DNA of 64,000 nucleotides from Notospermus geniculatus (GCA_002633025.1 NMRB01000267.1:105752-169751), one strand, 5' to 3'; counted from the first letter of the stretch, positions 51,401 to 60,101 are shown. The notes: generated by a model not told the origin, from the letters alone. Numbers and translations: made by a program.

Positions 51401-53499
51401 CTAGACTGTCACACTGACCATCGTCCACATGCATGGCATGCAGTACATCATTTGTTAAGTTTAAGTTCGCAAAATCCAGGCAGTCAAACTGTCTGCATGG
51501 GATTTCAATGGCCTGAACGGGGTCAGTCACGGCTTCAGACACATACCTACCACCATCACACGTATATACATATGCATAATATCTCAATAGAGCCGAAACT
51601 GCCAAGTGGGGAAGAACTATCGATACACTTTATAAATCTGGTATCCCGAAACTATGGAGATGCCTAAGTTCGTCTTTATTTTGCTCCCTATTTTGTCCGT
51701 CCAGCCGGCAGTGCCATCTGTAGCACAACAGAGACTCTAGCCGAGTTTATTGATCTTGAGTTCGGCGAGATGCGCATGCATCAGACCAATGAATTTATTT
51801 GCCAAATCATACCAGCAAAAACATTAGTTCCTTTCCTTAACTAACTGTTTTTCGTTTCCTAGGTCTCTTACATCAAAGCGATGGATGTCTGGCTCGCTGC
51901 CTGCCTTGGTTTTGTGTTCAGTGCACTATTGGAATATGCCTTGGCGACGACAATAGTGAGAAAACGCAAGAAATCCGTTTCCAACCAGTTAGGAAACGCT
52001 TGTAAGGTAAGCTGAACAGGCAACAAGTAAGTACAATGTTATGCAGGACAGAGATTGAACTATTGATCCCGGGACCCGTATTCATAAACATACTTAAGTC
52101 AAAGTATGATACTTATCTTTTGTGTTGAACAAAGGAAGTGTCACACTTAGACTTAAGTGATTTTATGAATATGGGTCCAGGGGCCGTTGCATAAAACATC
52201 TTAAGTGTAAAATTTTCCTTATTTGTTTGGAACAATAGTTTAAGGGAAAATTTTACACTTACATGTAAGATGTTTTATGCTTGCGGCCCCAGGAGCCTTC
52301 TTGTGAGTGTATCCATCCAGTTTCGAATAAAGGTGGTGTGGTTAAGGTTTATCCTTGAAACGAGAACGTCGTTGTGAATTTCGGATGTCGGTTGAATAAA
52401 TGACCGATTCCACAGACGAGATAGCAACGACTACGGAGGCATACTCCACCGTTGATGGCGCACCTGCAAAGAAAATCAGAAAACATTGTCTTGTCAATGT
52501 CGCTGTCATGTTTTCCACTCGGGGTGACGGTCACGAATGTCACGACGGTCTGGTCTCATACAGTATGACTTCATGCTGTGGTTCGATGGATGGTCACTAA
52601 GTGGCCGCAGTCCACTATGCGTAGGAAATCAACCACAATACAAGACACAGTAAAATTACACAAGTAAATTACATAATATCTGTACATGAACGTACACTTA
52701 AACGAAGAATACATGTATTTTAATTAGCATCATAAAAAAACTTGCCTGAAACTTGCATCATTCAACAACTATCTCAACATTTTTGAACGTATTTTGATCG
52801 ATTTCAAAACCACTATTAGATCCACATGTACAATGAAGACACGATACCGATAATCTCAATCACCACAACATGGTATTCGTCATAAGTGAGGTTAATGAGT
52901 ACGAACATACACTCTAGGGTTGGCTCATGGAGCCTATGCCACAAAGATTACGTATTGTGGACTCTCACATTTGTGATGAATAGTAGAAGTACATGTATTG
53001 TCGAAAAACATTAACAAAATAAATGTCAGTAATGACATACATGTACATGTAACAAAAGTTAGATTAATCATTACAAACCAGCCTTACCAGCGGTCCCTAC
53101 ATTTTAGATTCGTGGTCTATCCTTACCTATCACCACACATACTTATCACTTGAATGTATTCTACACGATCAGTTAGAATACATACAAGAGCTAGTTTCGG
53201 GTGTGGCTTACACTTCATGCTCGATATTCCAGGACCTCATTTCGGCTAACTTCAAACTCGTGGAGGGAGCGTCGGCCAATGGGTTCAACAGTCTGAGTAA
53301 CGAGGACCCTAACGAGCAGGGTGTCGGGGAAATCCGCGACTGTAAGCCCGGGAGGGCTGAAGATGGGGCGAGACGGGTGGACTTCGTTTCCCGGATAGCG
53401 TTCCCTGGCGCCTTCATAATTTTCAACACGATCTACTGGCTGCTATACGTATACATTTTGACTGAGCGAAGCACCGGTCATTCGCATGGGTTTGGTTGA
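42331..53499 (+). CDS. Cys-loop ligand-gated chloride channel subunit, glycine/GABA-A type (multi-exon, 5' incomplete)
   Basis: This gene encodes a subunit of a pentameric plasma-membrane channel opened by an inhibitory transmitter. The exons listed separately spell, in order, the N-terminal helix, the loop D motif YLRQEW, loop A with FWQPD, the Cys-loop (two Cys with 13 residues between), TM1 (YYLIQLYIP), the SAPAR anion-selectivity motif before TM2, TM3 ([10 protein letters not shown]) and TM4 ([16 protein letters not shown]). Internal exons of 68 and 83 bp match the sizes conserved in vertebrate GLRA/GABR genes. The TM3-TM4 loop is short, roughly 65 residues. The first exon with the signal peptide is not identified. 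Odd points are duplicated exons, a 2-bp frame disruption at the start of the TM1 exon, and Leu at TM2 6'. The family assignment is strong. The ligand (glycine, GABA, glutamate or other) cannot be decided from sequence alone. Confidence 0.9.
43341..43700 (+). repeat. 180-bp tandem duplication in receptor intron 2 (repeated again at 45472-45831)
   Basis: Two units begin CCTCCTGAGCT at 43341 and 43521 and share CACTTGGCCAG, ATCAGTGGCATGGCTT and AAGCGACCTCCTTGG. A decayed match to the end of the unit follows each. One frame encodes [17 protein letters not shown] in both units. A 1-bp difference between the two haplotype-like copies (43271 region against 45402 region) breaks the frame upstream, so coding function is doubtful. 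Confidence 0.6.
44461..44564 (+). CDS. Receptor N-terminal helix exon (exon 2), copy B
   Basis: This is a near-identical copy of the exon at 42331-42434, 2130 bp downstream and inside the second member of the large direct repeat. The acceptor, donor and phase are identical, and the encoded protein is the same. It is the copy physically closer to exon 3. If the repeat is an assembly artefact only one of the two copies exists per chromosome. If the repeat is real, both could not be used together, because splicing exon 2 to itself does not keep the frame. Confidence 0.75.
46251..46495. mobile_element. 245-bp PIF/Harbinger-type MITE, copy 2 (with an empty site in the same window)
   Basis: This is the reverse complement of the element at 3552-3796, with the same length and a TTA duplication at 46248-46250 and 46496-46498. 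The sister copy of the surrounding duplication reads GGGCTCCCTTACGTTACTG at about 44104-44122 with a single TTA and no element. That shows directly that the insertion created the TTA duplication. The element sits in receptor intron 2. Confidence 0.93.
46623..47098. repeat. 239-bp tandem duplication just upstream of receptor exon 3
   Basis: Unit A (46623-46861) and unit B (46862-47098) match almost base for base, from GTGGATGGTGTAAAGTTC to ATCAACTTCATT. Unit A has a few extra bases (ggttataggtg against ggttaggtg). The second unit ends about 18 bp before exon 3, so it supplies that exon's branch-point region. Confidence 0.85.
47117..47184 (+). CDS. Receptor exon 3 (beta-strand 1, 68 bp)
   Basis: A tttcag acceptor and an ATG|GTAAGA donor bound this 68-bp exon, which encodes [19 protein letters not shown] and a few more residues. 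It corresponds to the VNVTCNIFINSFGSI segment of glycine receptors (beta-strand 1 and loop 2). The 68-bp length is the conserved size of exon 3 in GLRA and GABR genes. It enters in phase 1 (completing Asp) and leaves in phase 0. It lies just after a 239-bp tandem duplication in the intron. Confidence 0.9.
47185..48458 (+). other. Receptor intron 3
   Basis: It contains a (GTCT)n stretch at about 47207-47222 and a 400-bp region open on both strands (47908-48372). The two overlapping frames have no recognised motif and are interpreted as chance. Confidence 0.6.
48459..48676 (+). CDS. Receptor exon 4 (loops D, A and E of the ligand site)
   Basis: This 218-bp exon has a gcttttag acceptor and a TATACG|GTGAGA donor. 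It encodes the YLRQEW motif (loop D, with the Arg that binds the ligand carboxylate in glycine receptors), an NET glycosylation sequon, [12 protein letters not shown] (loop A; glycine receptors have IWKPDLFFANEK) and the ITLSIR strand before the Cys-loop. It enters in phase 0 and leaves in phase 2. There are no stops or indels relative to the family. Confidence 0.92.
49122..49204 (+). CDS. Receptor exon 5 (Cys-loop, 83 bp)
   Basis: This exon is exactly 83 bp, the conserved size of exon 5 in glycine/GABA-A genes, between a ctgtttcag acceptor and an AGTT|GTAAGT donor. It encodes [20 protein letters not shown] followed by CSLYIES. The two Cys are separated by 13 residues, the signature disulphide loop of the superfamily, with the conserved (F/Y)PMD. 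The ES(Y/F) at the end is the start of loop B. It ends in phase 1. Confidence 0.95.
49770..49913 (+). CDS. Receptor exon 6 (loops B, F and C)
   Basis: This 144-bp exon lies between a cttatacag acceptor and a CCAG|GTAGGA donor. It encodes the loop B to loop C region: DLVYMWF aligns with NDLIFEW, LPKFLM with LPQFIL, and the NTG tripeptide with loop C. An N-Y-T sequon is present. Glycine receptors and most GluCl have two extra Cys around loop C; none occur here, which is more like GABA-A subunits. It ends in phase 1 (CCA G). This phase does not match the reading frame of the TM1 helix in the next exon unless 2 bp are removed there. Confidence 0.9.
49965..50174. repeat. Inverted repeat in receptor intron 6
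   Basis: AACTCCCACTTACCTG...CCATTCCTGAACT at the left pairs with AGTTCAGGAATGGGCAGGTA and AGTGGGAGTT at the right; arms are about 45 bp. It resembles the other foldback elements in the window and lies about 90 bp before the TM1 exon. Confidence 0.6.
50267..50483 (+). CDS. Receptor exon 7 (TM1-TM2), copy A, with apparent 2-bp disruption
   Basis: The exon starts after cacttag and ends at CCACAG|GTAGGG (217 bp). It encodes [20 protein letters not shown] (TM1), SWVSFWLD, the SAPAR motif and TM2 ([14 protein letters not shown]). PAR at positions -2' to 0' indicates an anion channel. TM2 6' is Leu, where glycine, GABA, GluCl and RDL subunits normally have Thr. Read from exon 6 (phase 1), the first residues are GNYGVV, matching the family's TGEYVV, but the frame then shifts to reach TM1. 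Removing the dinucleotide TA from gtatacag near 50281-50285 restores both frame and family length. Both copies carry it. Confidence 0.9.
50991..51134 (+). CDS. Receptor exon 8 (TM3), copy A
   Basis: This 144-bp exon has a cgtttcctag acceptor and a TGTAAG|GTAAGC donor, in phase 0 at both ends. It encodes [20 protein letters not shown] and then [17 protein letters not shown], which is the TM2-TM3 linker, TM3 and the start of the cytoplasmic loop, closely following VSYVKAIDIWM...[10 protein letters not shown] of glycine receptors. The basic RKRKK stretch marks the inner end of TM3. It differs from copy B by one synonymous change (TTA/TTG). Confidence 0.93.
51150..51360 (+). CDS. Receptor exon 7 (TM1-TM2), copy B
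   Basis: This is a direct copy, 877 bp downstream, of the TM1-TM2 exon. It has two synonymous differences (GTA/GTG Val, AGC/AGT Ser) and the same gtatacag dinucleotide. The duplication breakpoint falls six bases inside the original exon, so this copy lacks the native cacttag acceptor and is preceded instead by the end of intron 8 sequence (gctgaacaggc). The only nearby AG (51146-51147) would enter in phase 0, following TM3 directly, which would duplicate TM1-TM3 and is structurally implausible. It is best read as the second haplotype's exon. Confidence 0.8.
51863..52006 (+). CDS. Receptor exon 8 (TM3), copy B
   Basis: This is a second copy of the TM3 exon with intact acceptor (cgtttcctag) and donor (AAG|GTAAGC), in phase 0. 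It encodes exactly the same 48 residues as copy A. It is the copy closest to the terminal exon, so an unedited gene model would splice it to 53233. It belongs to the same duplicated block as 51150-51360. Confidence 0.85.
52072..52178. mobile_element. 107-bp hairpin element, first of an adjacent pair
   Basis: The ends are GGACCCGTATTCATAAA and TTTATGAATATGGGTCC, and the stem includes ACTTAAGTC. It lies between receptor exon 8 copy B and exon 9. Confidence 0.75.
52180..52290. mobile_element. 111-bp hairpin element, second of an adjacent pair
   Basis: The ends are GGGGCCGTTGCATAAAACAT and ATGTTTTATGCTTGCGGCCCC, and the stem carries AAGTGTAAAATTTTCC and its complement. It sits one base after the previous hairpin. 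Confidence 0.75.
53233..53499 (+). CDS. Receptor terminal exon 9 (TM3-TM4 loop and TM4, stop codon)
   Basis: The acceptor is cgatattccag, in phase 0, matching the end of exon 8. The exon encodes about 50 residues of variable cytoplasmic loop, then [20 protein letters not shown] and IYWLLYVYI, which is TM4 (glycine receptors have [22 protein letters not shown]). A short extracellular tail ends at the TGA at 53497-53499. The (R/K)xD(x)xSRI(A/G)FP motif is diagnostic. An AATAAA lies 11 bp after the stop, with further candidates near 54.8-54.9 kb. Confidence 0.92.
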   Translation, partial: DLISANFKLVEGASANGFNSLSNEDPNEQGVGEIRDCKPGRAEDGARRVDFVSRIAFPGAFIIFNTIYWLLYVYILTERSTGHSHGFG

Positions 53500-53515
53500 A
53501 ACAGTTCGGAATAAA

Positions 53516-55268
53516 ACGAGGCTCAATGTGTGTACATGTACGTGTATAATTCTTCCATGTAAAAGTAAACGTGAACTGCTCAAATGGAATAGTGCGCGAT
53601 TTGTGATATTGTGGTCTGACCTTGACTTTTACAAGAACAGGAAGTTCAGAATTTCAAGCGGGGATTGTTTTTCTTTTCCGCTGGAGATCTTTGGTACGTT
53701 CAATTAAAATCCGCGTACACGTCTACTGGATTTGGTTTGGCTTGCTTTCGGCAGGCAGACTCGAATCGTTGAGACTGCCGGAAGGATGCCTTATGTGATG
53801 ACATGGAGAGGGTGAATGTGATCTGCTGGGCTGGAGGAAACCTGAGCCGAAATGGGCAGTGTTGTTTTCGAATATTGGGCTGTTGTCGATGATGTTGTGT
53901 TGCTCTTTCTTCGACTGAAATATCTCTAATTAGTGCGTAGAAATAGTGCTCATTTTGCAACCTAGATCTCGCAAAGAAAATCATCGTTTGGTATTGGTAT
54001 TCGATGTTAGATTAGGTCACACTGCACCCATTGTAATGAAAGTACTGCAACTTGTCAATGAATGGCTTTGGTGATTCACAAAAGTCGATGGCGTAGATTT
54101 TTAAGCAATTTATTTGTACCTTTTAAAAAGAGGTGTCCATTTGTTGCGACAACTGAAATATCCGTTTGGGCAAACTTCTAAAGTGAATGGAACTGCTTCT
54201 GTTTAATTGGTGAAAACCTTAGACCCTTTTGTTGATAATCTCGACCGGTGAGCAAAGATCTCGGCTAACATGAATATGGGGAACTCTACAGTTTTGTAAG
54301 AAAAAATGATCATACTTTGTTGATTGAATTCATAGAGCAAGATAATGCTTACTGCAGTAAAACATATCATTTTTTCGATCTGAGATTGAACTCATGGTCT
54401 GTATGAAGGTATATATCAATAGACCCATAAACAGTCGCACTCAAGCAACAAAAGGGATTCCTTCTTTTTATCATGGACCTGTTTGTGAAGGTCCTTAACA
54501 ATAAGGTGGCACTCGTCTCCAACAAAAATGGGGTCTAATGGACGAGGGTATCACGCGAACAGCTATGATTCTCTCATCTGTTGGTGGATTGTATCGCTCC
54601 AGAATGTAGGGATGGCATTTACATGTAACATCTGGGCATTTCTATGACATGTTTCGTATCGTCATATTTTCACGGGCGTTCGGGATATAAGTGTACCTTT
54701 GGGGGATCAACGTCAAAATAGAAAAATGTTATATAACGGTATAAATTGAGCTTGCCCTGTTGTGTAGGGATTGTGATATCGTATAGTCAGGCATAATGTA
54801 ACAAATAAAGGATCATCTTTGTTCATAGTCTTGTGTTCTTTCCTTTTTTCAAATGTTTAGTCATCTAGTCCATTTGATGGGCTAATGCATTATAGCTTCA
54901 GCCCTTGAATCCTATGTATATTGTTTTCTGTCTAATAAAATTTATCTTCAATCAAAACAACATTAATATCCTGCGGAGGAAACACAGAGCTCTCGGAGTA
55001 CACCAGCCTGCACGAGAGAGATGAAATCTACATGGCATAATCCTGGGACCAAGTTGGGAATTGACGCCTTCCGAAGACGAGATGAGTAGTCGAAGCCTGC
55101 TGCGCCCCTTCCAGAGCCCGAAATAACAATATGGAAAGTTGACTTGACAGCTTTATTCATCCACTCTCAGGTTCAGCTCCGTTGTCAATTATTGTTGACA
55201 GGTAAGATCCAATGAGGTCATCTTATAAGAGATTCATTGTTAATAAGGGGTCTTTTAGGTAATTATCG
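53516..55268. other. Receptor 3' UTR and downstream spacer
   Basis: No coding signal. It contains the candidate polyadenylation signals near 54.8-54.9 kb. Confidence 0.5.
54804..54939 (+). promoter_or_regulatory. Candidate polyadenylation signals for the receptor gene
   Basis: AATAAA occurs at 54804-54809 and 54934-54939, about 1.3-1.4 kb after the receptor stop codon. Another AATAAA at 53510-53515 is very close to the stop. Which is used cannot be told from sequence. A 3' UTR of 1.3 kb is ordinary for this family. Confidence 0.25.
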
Positions 55269-56012
55269 AAAGGGGCTGTTCGTTTTCGTCAACTGAGGAA
55301 CCTGAGAAAATGGAGAAAGCTATGAAGCTGCAAATTGCTGCGACTGTTCTGTACAGCACAACAAATAATCCCTGCAATTTGCAAGTGCACAGCTTCTTCC
55401 TTTTCACCGTGGAGAATCGCCAACGCAGTAGCCGAGTTTCTCAGGTGGCAGTGCTGTGATCCGAGTGAAACATGGCGGCTCTGTCACATATCGATGTGTG
55501 TGTTGCTGACTAAAACGCGAAAAATAGAGAGTTTCGGTCGAGGTGAGCGAGTTTATGTAAATTCGAGGATGATCTAGTGATAATTTGCAATTGAACAAGC
55601 CGAAATATAGGTGCTGAAGGAGTGTTGTTTCTTTGTTTGAAGTGGAAATGTTCGTTGTGTTAGGCCGGTTCTTTGATTGACGGCAGTTCCACGTAGTGAC
55701 ACTTGAACTTTTCCACTTCAAATGTAAAATCGACCACGTAATTCCAATAAAGGAAGCTTTAGATTAATAGACGATAAACTGGAGGTCATCCTCGGCATAG
55801 TCTAAGTGTGTGTATCTTTCATCTTCGGTACTTTGCTCCCCACTTTGGAGTTGACATCCTCAACATTCGTGATACAGCCGCCATGTTTTTGACTCGGATC
55901 ACAGCGCTGCCACCTGAGAAACTCGGCTACTGCGTTGGCGATTCTCCACGGTGCTTTTTCCCAAGGATCACAACTCAGATTCCTCAAGTGACGAAAACGA
56001 ACAGCCCCTTTT
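55269..56012. repeat. 744-bp foldback with YY1-like motifs in both arms
   Basis: The left arm elements (AAAGGGGCTGTTCGTTTTCG, GGAGAATCGCCAACGCAGTA, GCCGAGTTTCTCAGGTGGCA) recur in reverse complement between about 55880 and 56012. The arms differ by insertions, so they are diverged. Both contain AAACATGGCGGC, a YY1-type core (55468-55479 on +, 55877-55888 on -), pointing toward each other. Each motif's ATG begins a short frame (MAALSH... and MAAVSRMLRMSTPKWG), but neither leads into a gene I recognise. Confidence 0.7.
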
Positions 56013-56052
56013 GACATGTGCCCATTAATTAGTACTTGTTTATAAGCAGCTT

Positions 56053-56155
56053 CGGTAGGAGTAGCAGTAGCCATAAAAAGATTTCAGTAGCAGTAGCCTA
56101 GAAGATGTAGTCGTAGTATGTGTAGAAGCAGTAGAATGTGTAGGAGCTCCAGTAG
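56053..56155. repeat. Degenerate (GTAGCA)-like trinucleotide-rich tract
   Basis: The tract repeatedly uses GTAGCAGTAGCC, GTAGTCGTAGTA and GAAGCAGTAG. It is a decayed simple repeat adjoining the foldback on the right. Confidence 0.5.
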
Positions 56156-56605
56156 CCACCACGAATTCGGAATGCCTGATTTCGCGCTATTCAGGACGCT
56201 GTTGCTGATAAAGGCGATACTTTTCATTCATTTTCACCGAGAAGTTATTGTATTTTCTTCACCTGCCTTCAAAGCCCGGGAGCCTCTTTTGCAGAAGGTG
56301 TCGAACCCTGGCCTTCAGACATTTCTTCCAAACGACTCAGCATGACGTTTGTTTTGTCTAATTTTTAATTGACACCCAGAAAGGGGATTTTCTTTCGTGT
56401 GCACAAGAAATTTATCTCCCCAAAATCGGCGTTTTTCAAATTTAACATTTCTTTCTCACGTTCACCTGTCTCTGCAGAGTCCAGTCGGGAATTGAAATTT
56501 AATAAAACTCTTGTCAGACATGTCGGGTTTTGATTGTCGAGTCTGGCCCTGCATGAGAAAAGACAATTAAACGATATCCGCAACCGAGCATTTTTTTTCT
56601 CGCAG

Positions 56606-56838
56606 GTCGCTTCCTTGGCTATCGCGATGTCCCCGAGCAATTAGTCATGGACAGAATCAGTGTCACCCTAGCGATGATGGGAACGCGCGGTGGGCCTGGG
56701 GCTCCACCCGGCAGGGCCACACCTCCGGGCTCGAGTAACGAGAAATGGACACTCGGCATACGCTGGTGCATCCGAGGGCAAAACAAACTTTCCCCGAGGG
56801 TTGAGAAATGGTCTACGGAAACGCCTGGGGGCAGAGCT
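56606..56838 (+). CDS. Possible orphan coding exon, product unknown
   Basis: A polypyrimidine tract with an acceptor (tttttttctcgcag) precedes a 233-bp open stretch that ends at CAGAGCT|GTAAGC, a good donor. In the open frame the exon enters with two codon bases and leaves in phase 0; it encodes RFLGYRDVPEQLVMDRISVT, then a Gly/Pro-rich GTRGGPGAPPGRATPPG and EKWTLGIRWCIRGQNKLSPR. I recognise no family. The stretch is G+C-rich, so a stop-free run is less telling, and the antisense strand is also open. No partner exons were found. Confidence 0.3.
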
Positions 56839-58439
56839 GTAAGCAAGTCGCCAATAGCCCGGGGAGGAACAGCCGTTATTTAACATAAAAACGTAGGCTA
56901 TCGACATAGGAACGTCGGTTCGTTCGCTCGTATCAATCCGATAGTCAATATAAGTAATTGTGCCCGAGTAGCGACGACCGTACGAGCAATTACCTTCTGA
57001 ACTAAAGATGGACGCTCGCATGAGTTTCAAGTACGTTTTACATGAACGATAAGACGGCACCTGCGTTTGGGCGCAACATGCCGACGTTCGCAGAACGTGG
57101 AGAGCGGGCTTCATTCAATTCACCGTAAGAAAACAACACCAGGTCTTTAGCAATCTTTGTTATCATAAGAGGCTAAGTAACATTACGATTACCGGTTGGA
57201 CACAACGCGATTTCGCATCCAAAACATATTGGCAAATGCCTCCGAGGGAACGATGGCATTTTTATTAAACTGAAAATTGAGGATAATTGCACTTGGTAAG
57301 TGGCCGCTGGTCGTTACTCGGTCTGTGTCACGCGTTCGTGCACTAACATCTTCTCCTAGGTTGTGTGGGCCGCGGGCTTTGTTCCTGAACTTTACACGTT
57401 GTTAAGGAGCTGCCGAAAGACCTCTAAAAGAGCTTTCAGATAATGATGCTACCTTTGAAGTCCAGTCAACTTAATAAACAAAGAGGTGGTCCAATAAATG
57501 GATTCGACACTTACGATATTTATAACTTTTTGATTGATAATTAATGTTCTGAGGCAGACAATATGTGACTTTTTTAATTCATGGACGTGTGGCAGCAACA
57601 GAGAAAACAATTAGATATGTCTTGATTAAAGTGGGTACCAGAAACACTGCTCTGAAGAAACTTGAATGTACTGGCAATAACCTGCTTGTCATGGTACCAT
57701 ACGCTGAACTCTTCACTACACCGTCAATATACATACCTGTGCTATCAGCACCCAAAGGGATGAGGGCTACATAGAAGGAAAATAATTCGTCTTTGACCTT
57801 CACTTAAAGTAACCTTGGGCAGTTACAATTGCTTAACAATCATGCGACATCTGATTACATAAAGAACCACTGTCGTAAGCGTGAAATTATTGCTAAGAAT
57901 GAAAAGATTCAAAAGGCTAATAATGAGGGACATTCCCTGGTAACTTGAGAAAGTGGCCCCTTTATATAAATGCCACGCTCCATCCCCTGCCCTTTCTTGT
58001 CCGACACTTTGTAGTTGAATCTAAATTAAGAATCCACGCCCTGACACTTGTTACACTGGACTTCACAATGCACATTCGCATAAATTGACATTCAGATTTT
58101 AAGCTTCAAGGTCAGATTTGTTAAACTGATTGGATTCAAAATAAATGGCTTTTCAATAACGCTGATCTTTTCATTAGGATCGACGAGGGTATGTGAATAT
58201 CAACGTGACTGTCTGGATACCCTCGTATCGTCTCGCCCCCTCCAAATTTGAAGATTGTCATCTAAGGAACGAATATACAAAAATTTTTAGATGTCTGGCT
58301 AACGTCATAACATTTTTGTCAGGACGAGAAAACATTATAAAATGGTCCTTGAACCATGTGCTCACCTGGGCGAATGTGCCAGAAGAACGTTCAATAACTG
58401 TCCACGCCATATGTCCGAGGGAAACATGGACGACGACGA
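56839..58439. other. No gene seen
   Basis: No recognisable exon follows the orphan exon at 56.6 kb. The long - strand frame at 56668-57114 reads as Arg/Ser/Pro-rich noise opposite G+C-rich sequence. Confidence 0.5.
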
Positions 58440-59900
58440 CGGATGCCGATGTACCATAGGCATGATAGGGTACCTAGGATAGGTAGATGCAATTTCAAGG
58501 TTCAGATATTCCAGTTGCAGTCATTTATGAAATATGGAACAAAAGCCATTTTCCAGGATGGCCGCCTGGCGGCCATGTTTGAGGACGAATCGAGCCACAG
58601 TTTGCTGAACATATGGATGGGACCTTCATACATAACCACACCAAGTAAGAAAACACCAGGTCAAATAGCCACGAAGCGTGCCACCAAATTGCACTTAAAT
58701 GTGTTTTTGGTTTTAGCCATTTCAAGAATCGAATCGGAGCGGATCTTGGTGTCTGATAGGTCATCTGACCTAGGGGTATACGAGTACGAAGTTTCAGAGA
58801 AATACCCCCAGCCCTTACGAAACGTGCCTGCCTGCTTATGGACGACGACGACGGACGCCGATGTACCATAGGGGTACTAGGATGGTAGATACAATTTCAA
58901 GGTTGAAATATTCAAGTTGCAGTCATTTATGAAATATGAGCCAAAAGCCATTTTCCAAGGTGGCCGCCGGCTGGCGGCCATGTTTGAGGAAGAATCGAGC
59001 CACAATTTGCTGAACATATGGAGGGGACCTACATACATAACCTGACCAAGTAAGACGACTCCATGTCAAATAGCCACGAAACGTGCCACCAAATTGCACT
59101 TAAATGTGTTTTTGGTTTTAGCCATCTCAAGAATACATGTACAAAGTCAATAGCCCCAGCCCTTACGAAACGTGCCCTACTAATGGAAGACGACGACGGA
59201 CGCCGATGTATACAGAGGGGTACTAGGTATAGATACAATTTCAAGGGTGAAACATTCTACTGTAGTTGCAGCAAGTTATGAAATATGGGCCCACAGCCAT
59301 TTTCCAAGATGGCCGCCTGGCGGCCATGTTTGAGGAAGAATCGGGCCAGAATTTGCTGAACATAGAGGGGACCCAGATACATAATCACACCAACGTAGAT
59401 GACTCTAGGACAAATAGCCACAAAACGTGCCACCAAATTGGATTTTGTGTTTTTGGTTTTGGCCAGGCAAGACTCGAATCGGACCAAAAATTGATGTAAT
59501 AGATCATTTGGCCCAGGGGTGTATATGTATGAAGTTTCAGTTCAATAGCCCCAGTCTTTACGAAACGTGCACTGCTAATGAACGACGACGATGGACGCCG
59601 CCGATGTACAGAGGAGGTACCTCGATACATGTTAGTTGCAGACATTTATAAAGTATGGGCCAAAAGCCATTTTCCAAGATAGCCGCCCAGCGGCCATGTT
59701 TGAGGCAGAATCGGGCCACAATTTGCTGATTATATAGAAGAGGGACCTAGATACATAATCACACCAAGTTAGAAGGCTGTTGGTCAAATAGCCACGAAAC
59801 GTGCCACCAACTTGCTATACCAATCGGACTCGAATCGGACCGATACTTGGTGTAAGATTATCTCAGTCATAATGCCTGCCGAAGATAGGACGACGATGAC
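58440..59900 (+). repeat. Tandem array of the GGCCGCC repeat, four units of about 350-400 bp
   Basis: The core GGCCGCCTGGCGGCC or variants occur near 58560, 58962, 59311 and 59681. Each is preceded by AAAAGCCATTTTCCA and followed by CATGTTTGAGG, a CACAATTTGCTGAACATA block, a CCACGAAACGTGCCACCAA block and a GACGACGACGGACGCCGATG block. The moderate open frames are repeat by-products, since they differ in frame and length from unit to unit. Confidence 0.85.
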
Positions 59901-60101
59901 GAGGGTGCCGTAGCCGGGTACTCCATCAACAAGTAGACCACAAGTGCAGACGATGCCGGAAAAAGTTGAATCCTTAGGTCACGTGTTGATACTTAAGAAC
60001 GAGCAACTGGTCCGCTTACCGGTACGTTACGCGCCACGACGATGTGGTAAGATCCGTATTGCGCTCGATTGGTACTGACAGGAGGAGAGGATCTCTCGCG
60101 N

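Larger units (their letters stand above)
50273..52023. repeat. About 0.88-kb direct duplication of the TM1-TM3 exon block
   Basis: Copy A runs from about 50273 to 51149 and copy B from about 51150 to 52023. The units share the exon 7 body, intron 7 and exon 8 with a few SNPs and short indels. The junction joins intron 8 start (gctgaacaggca) to the inside of exon 7. No N marks this junction. All three exonic differences are synonymous. Confidence 0.9.

Noticed and set aside
56668-57114. 148-codon - strand frame
   Set aside because: It is opposite a G+C-rich stretch with a better-supported + frame, and its composition is Arg/Ser/Pro noise.
58193-59651. Series of 70-140 codon frames at 58.2-59.65 kb
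   Set aside because: They are readings of the tandem repeat. Frame and stops change between units, so no protein is maintained.
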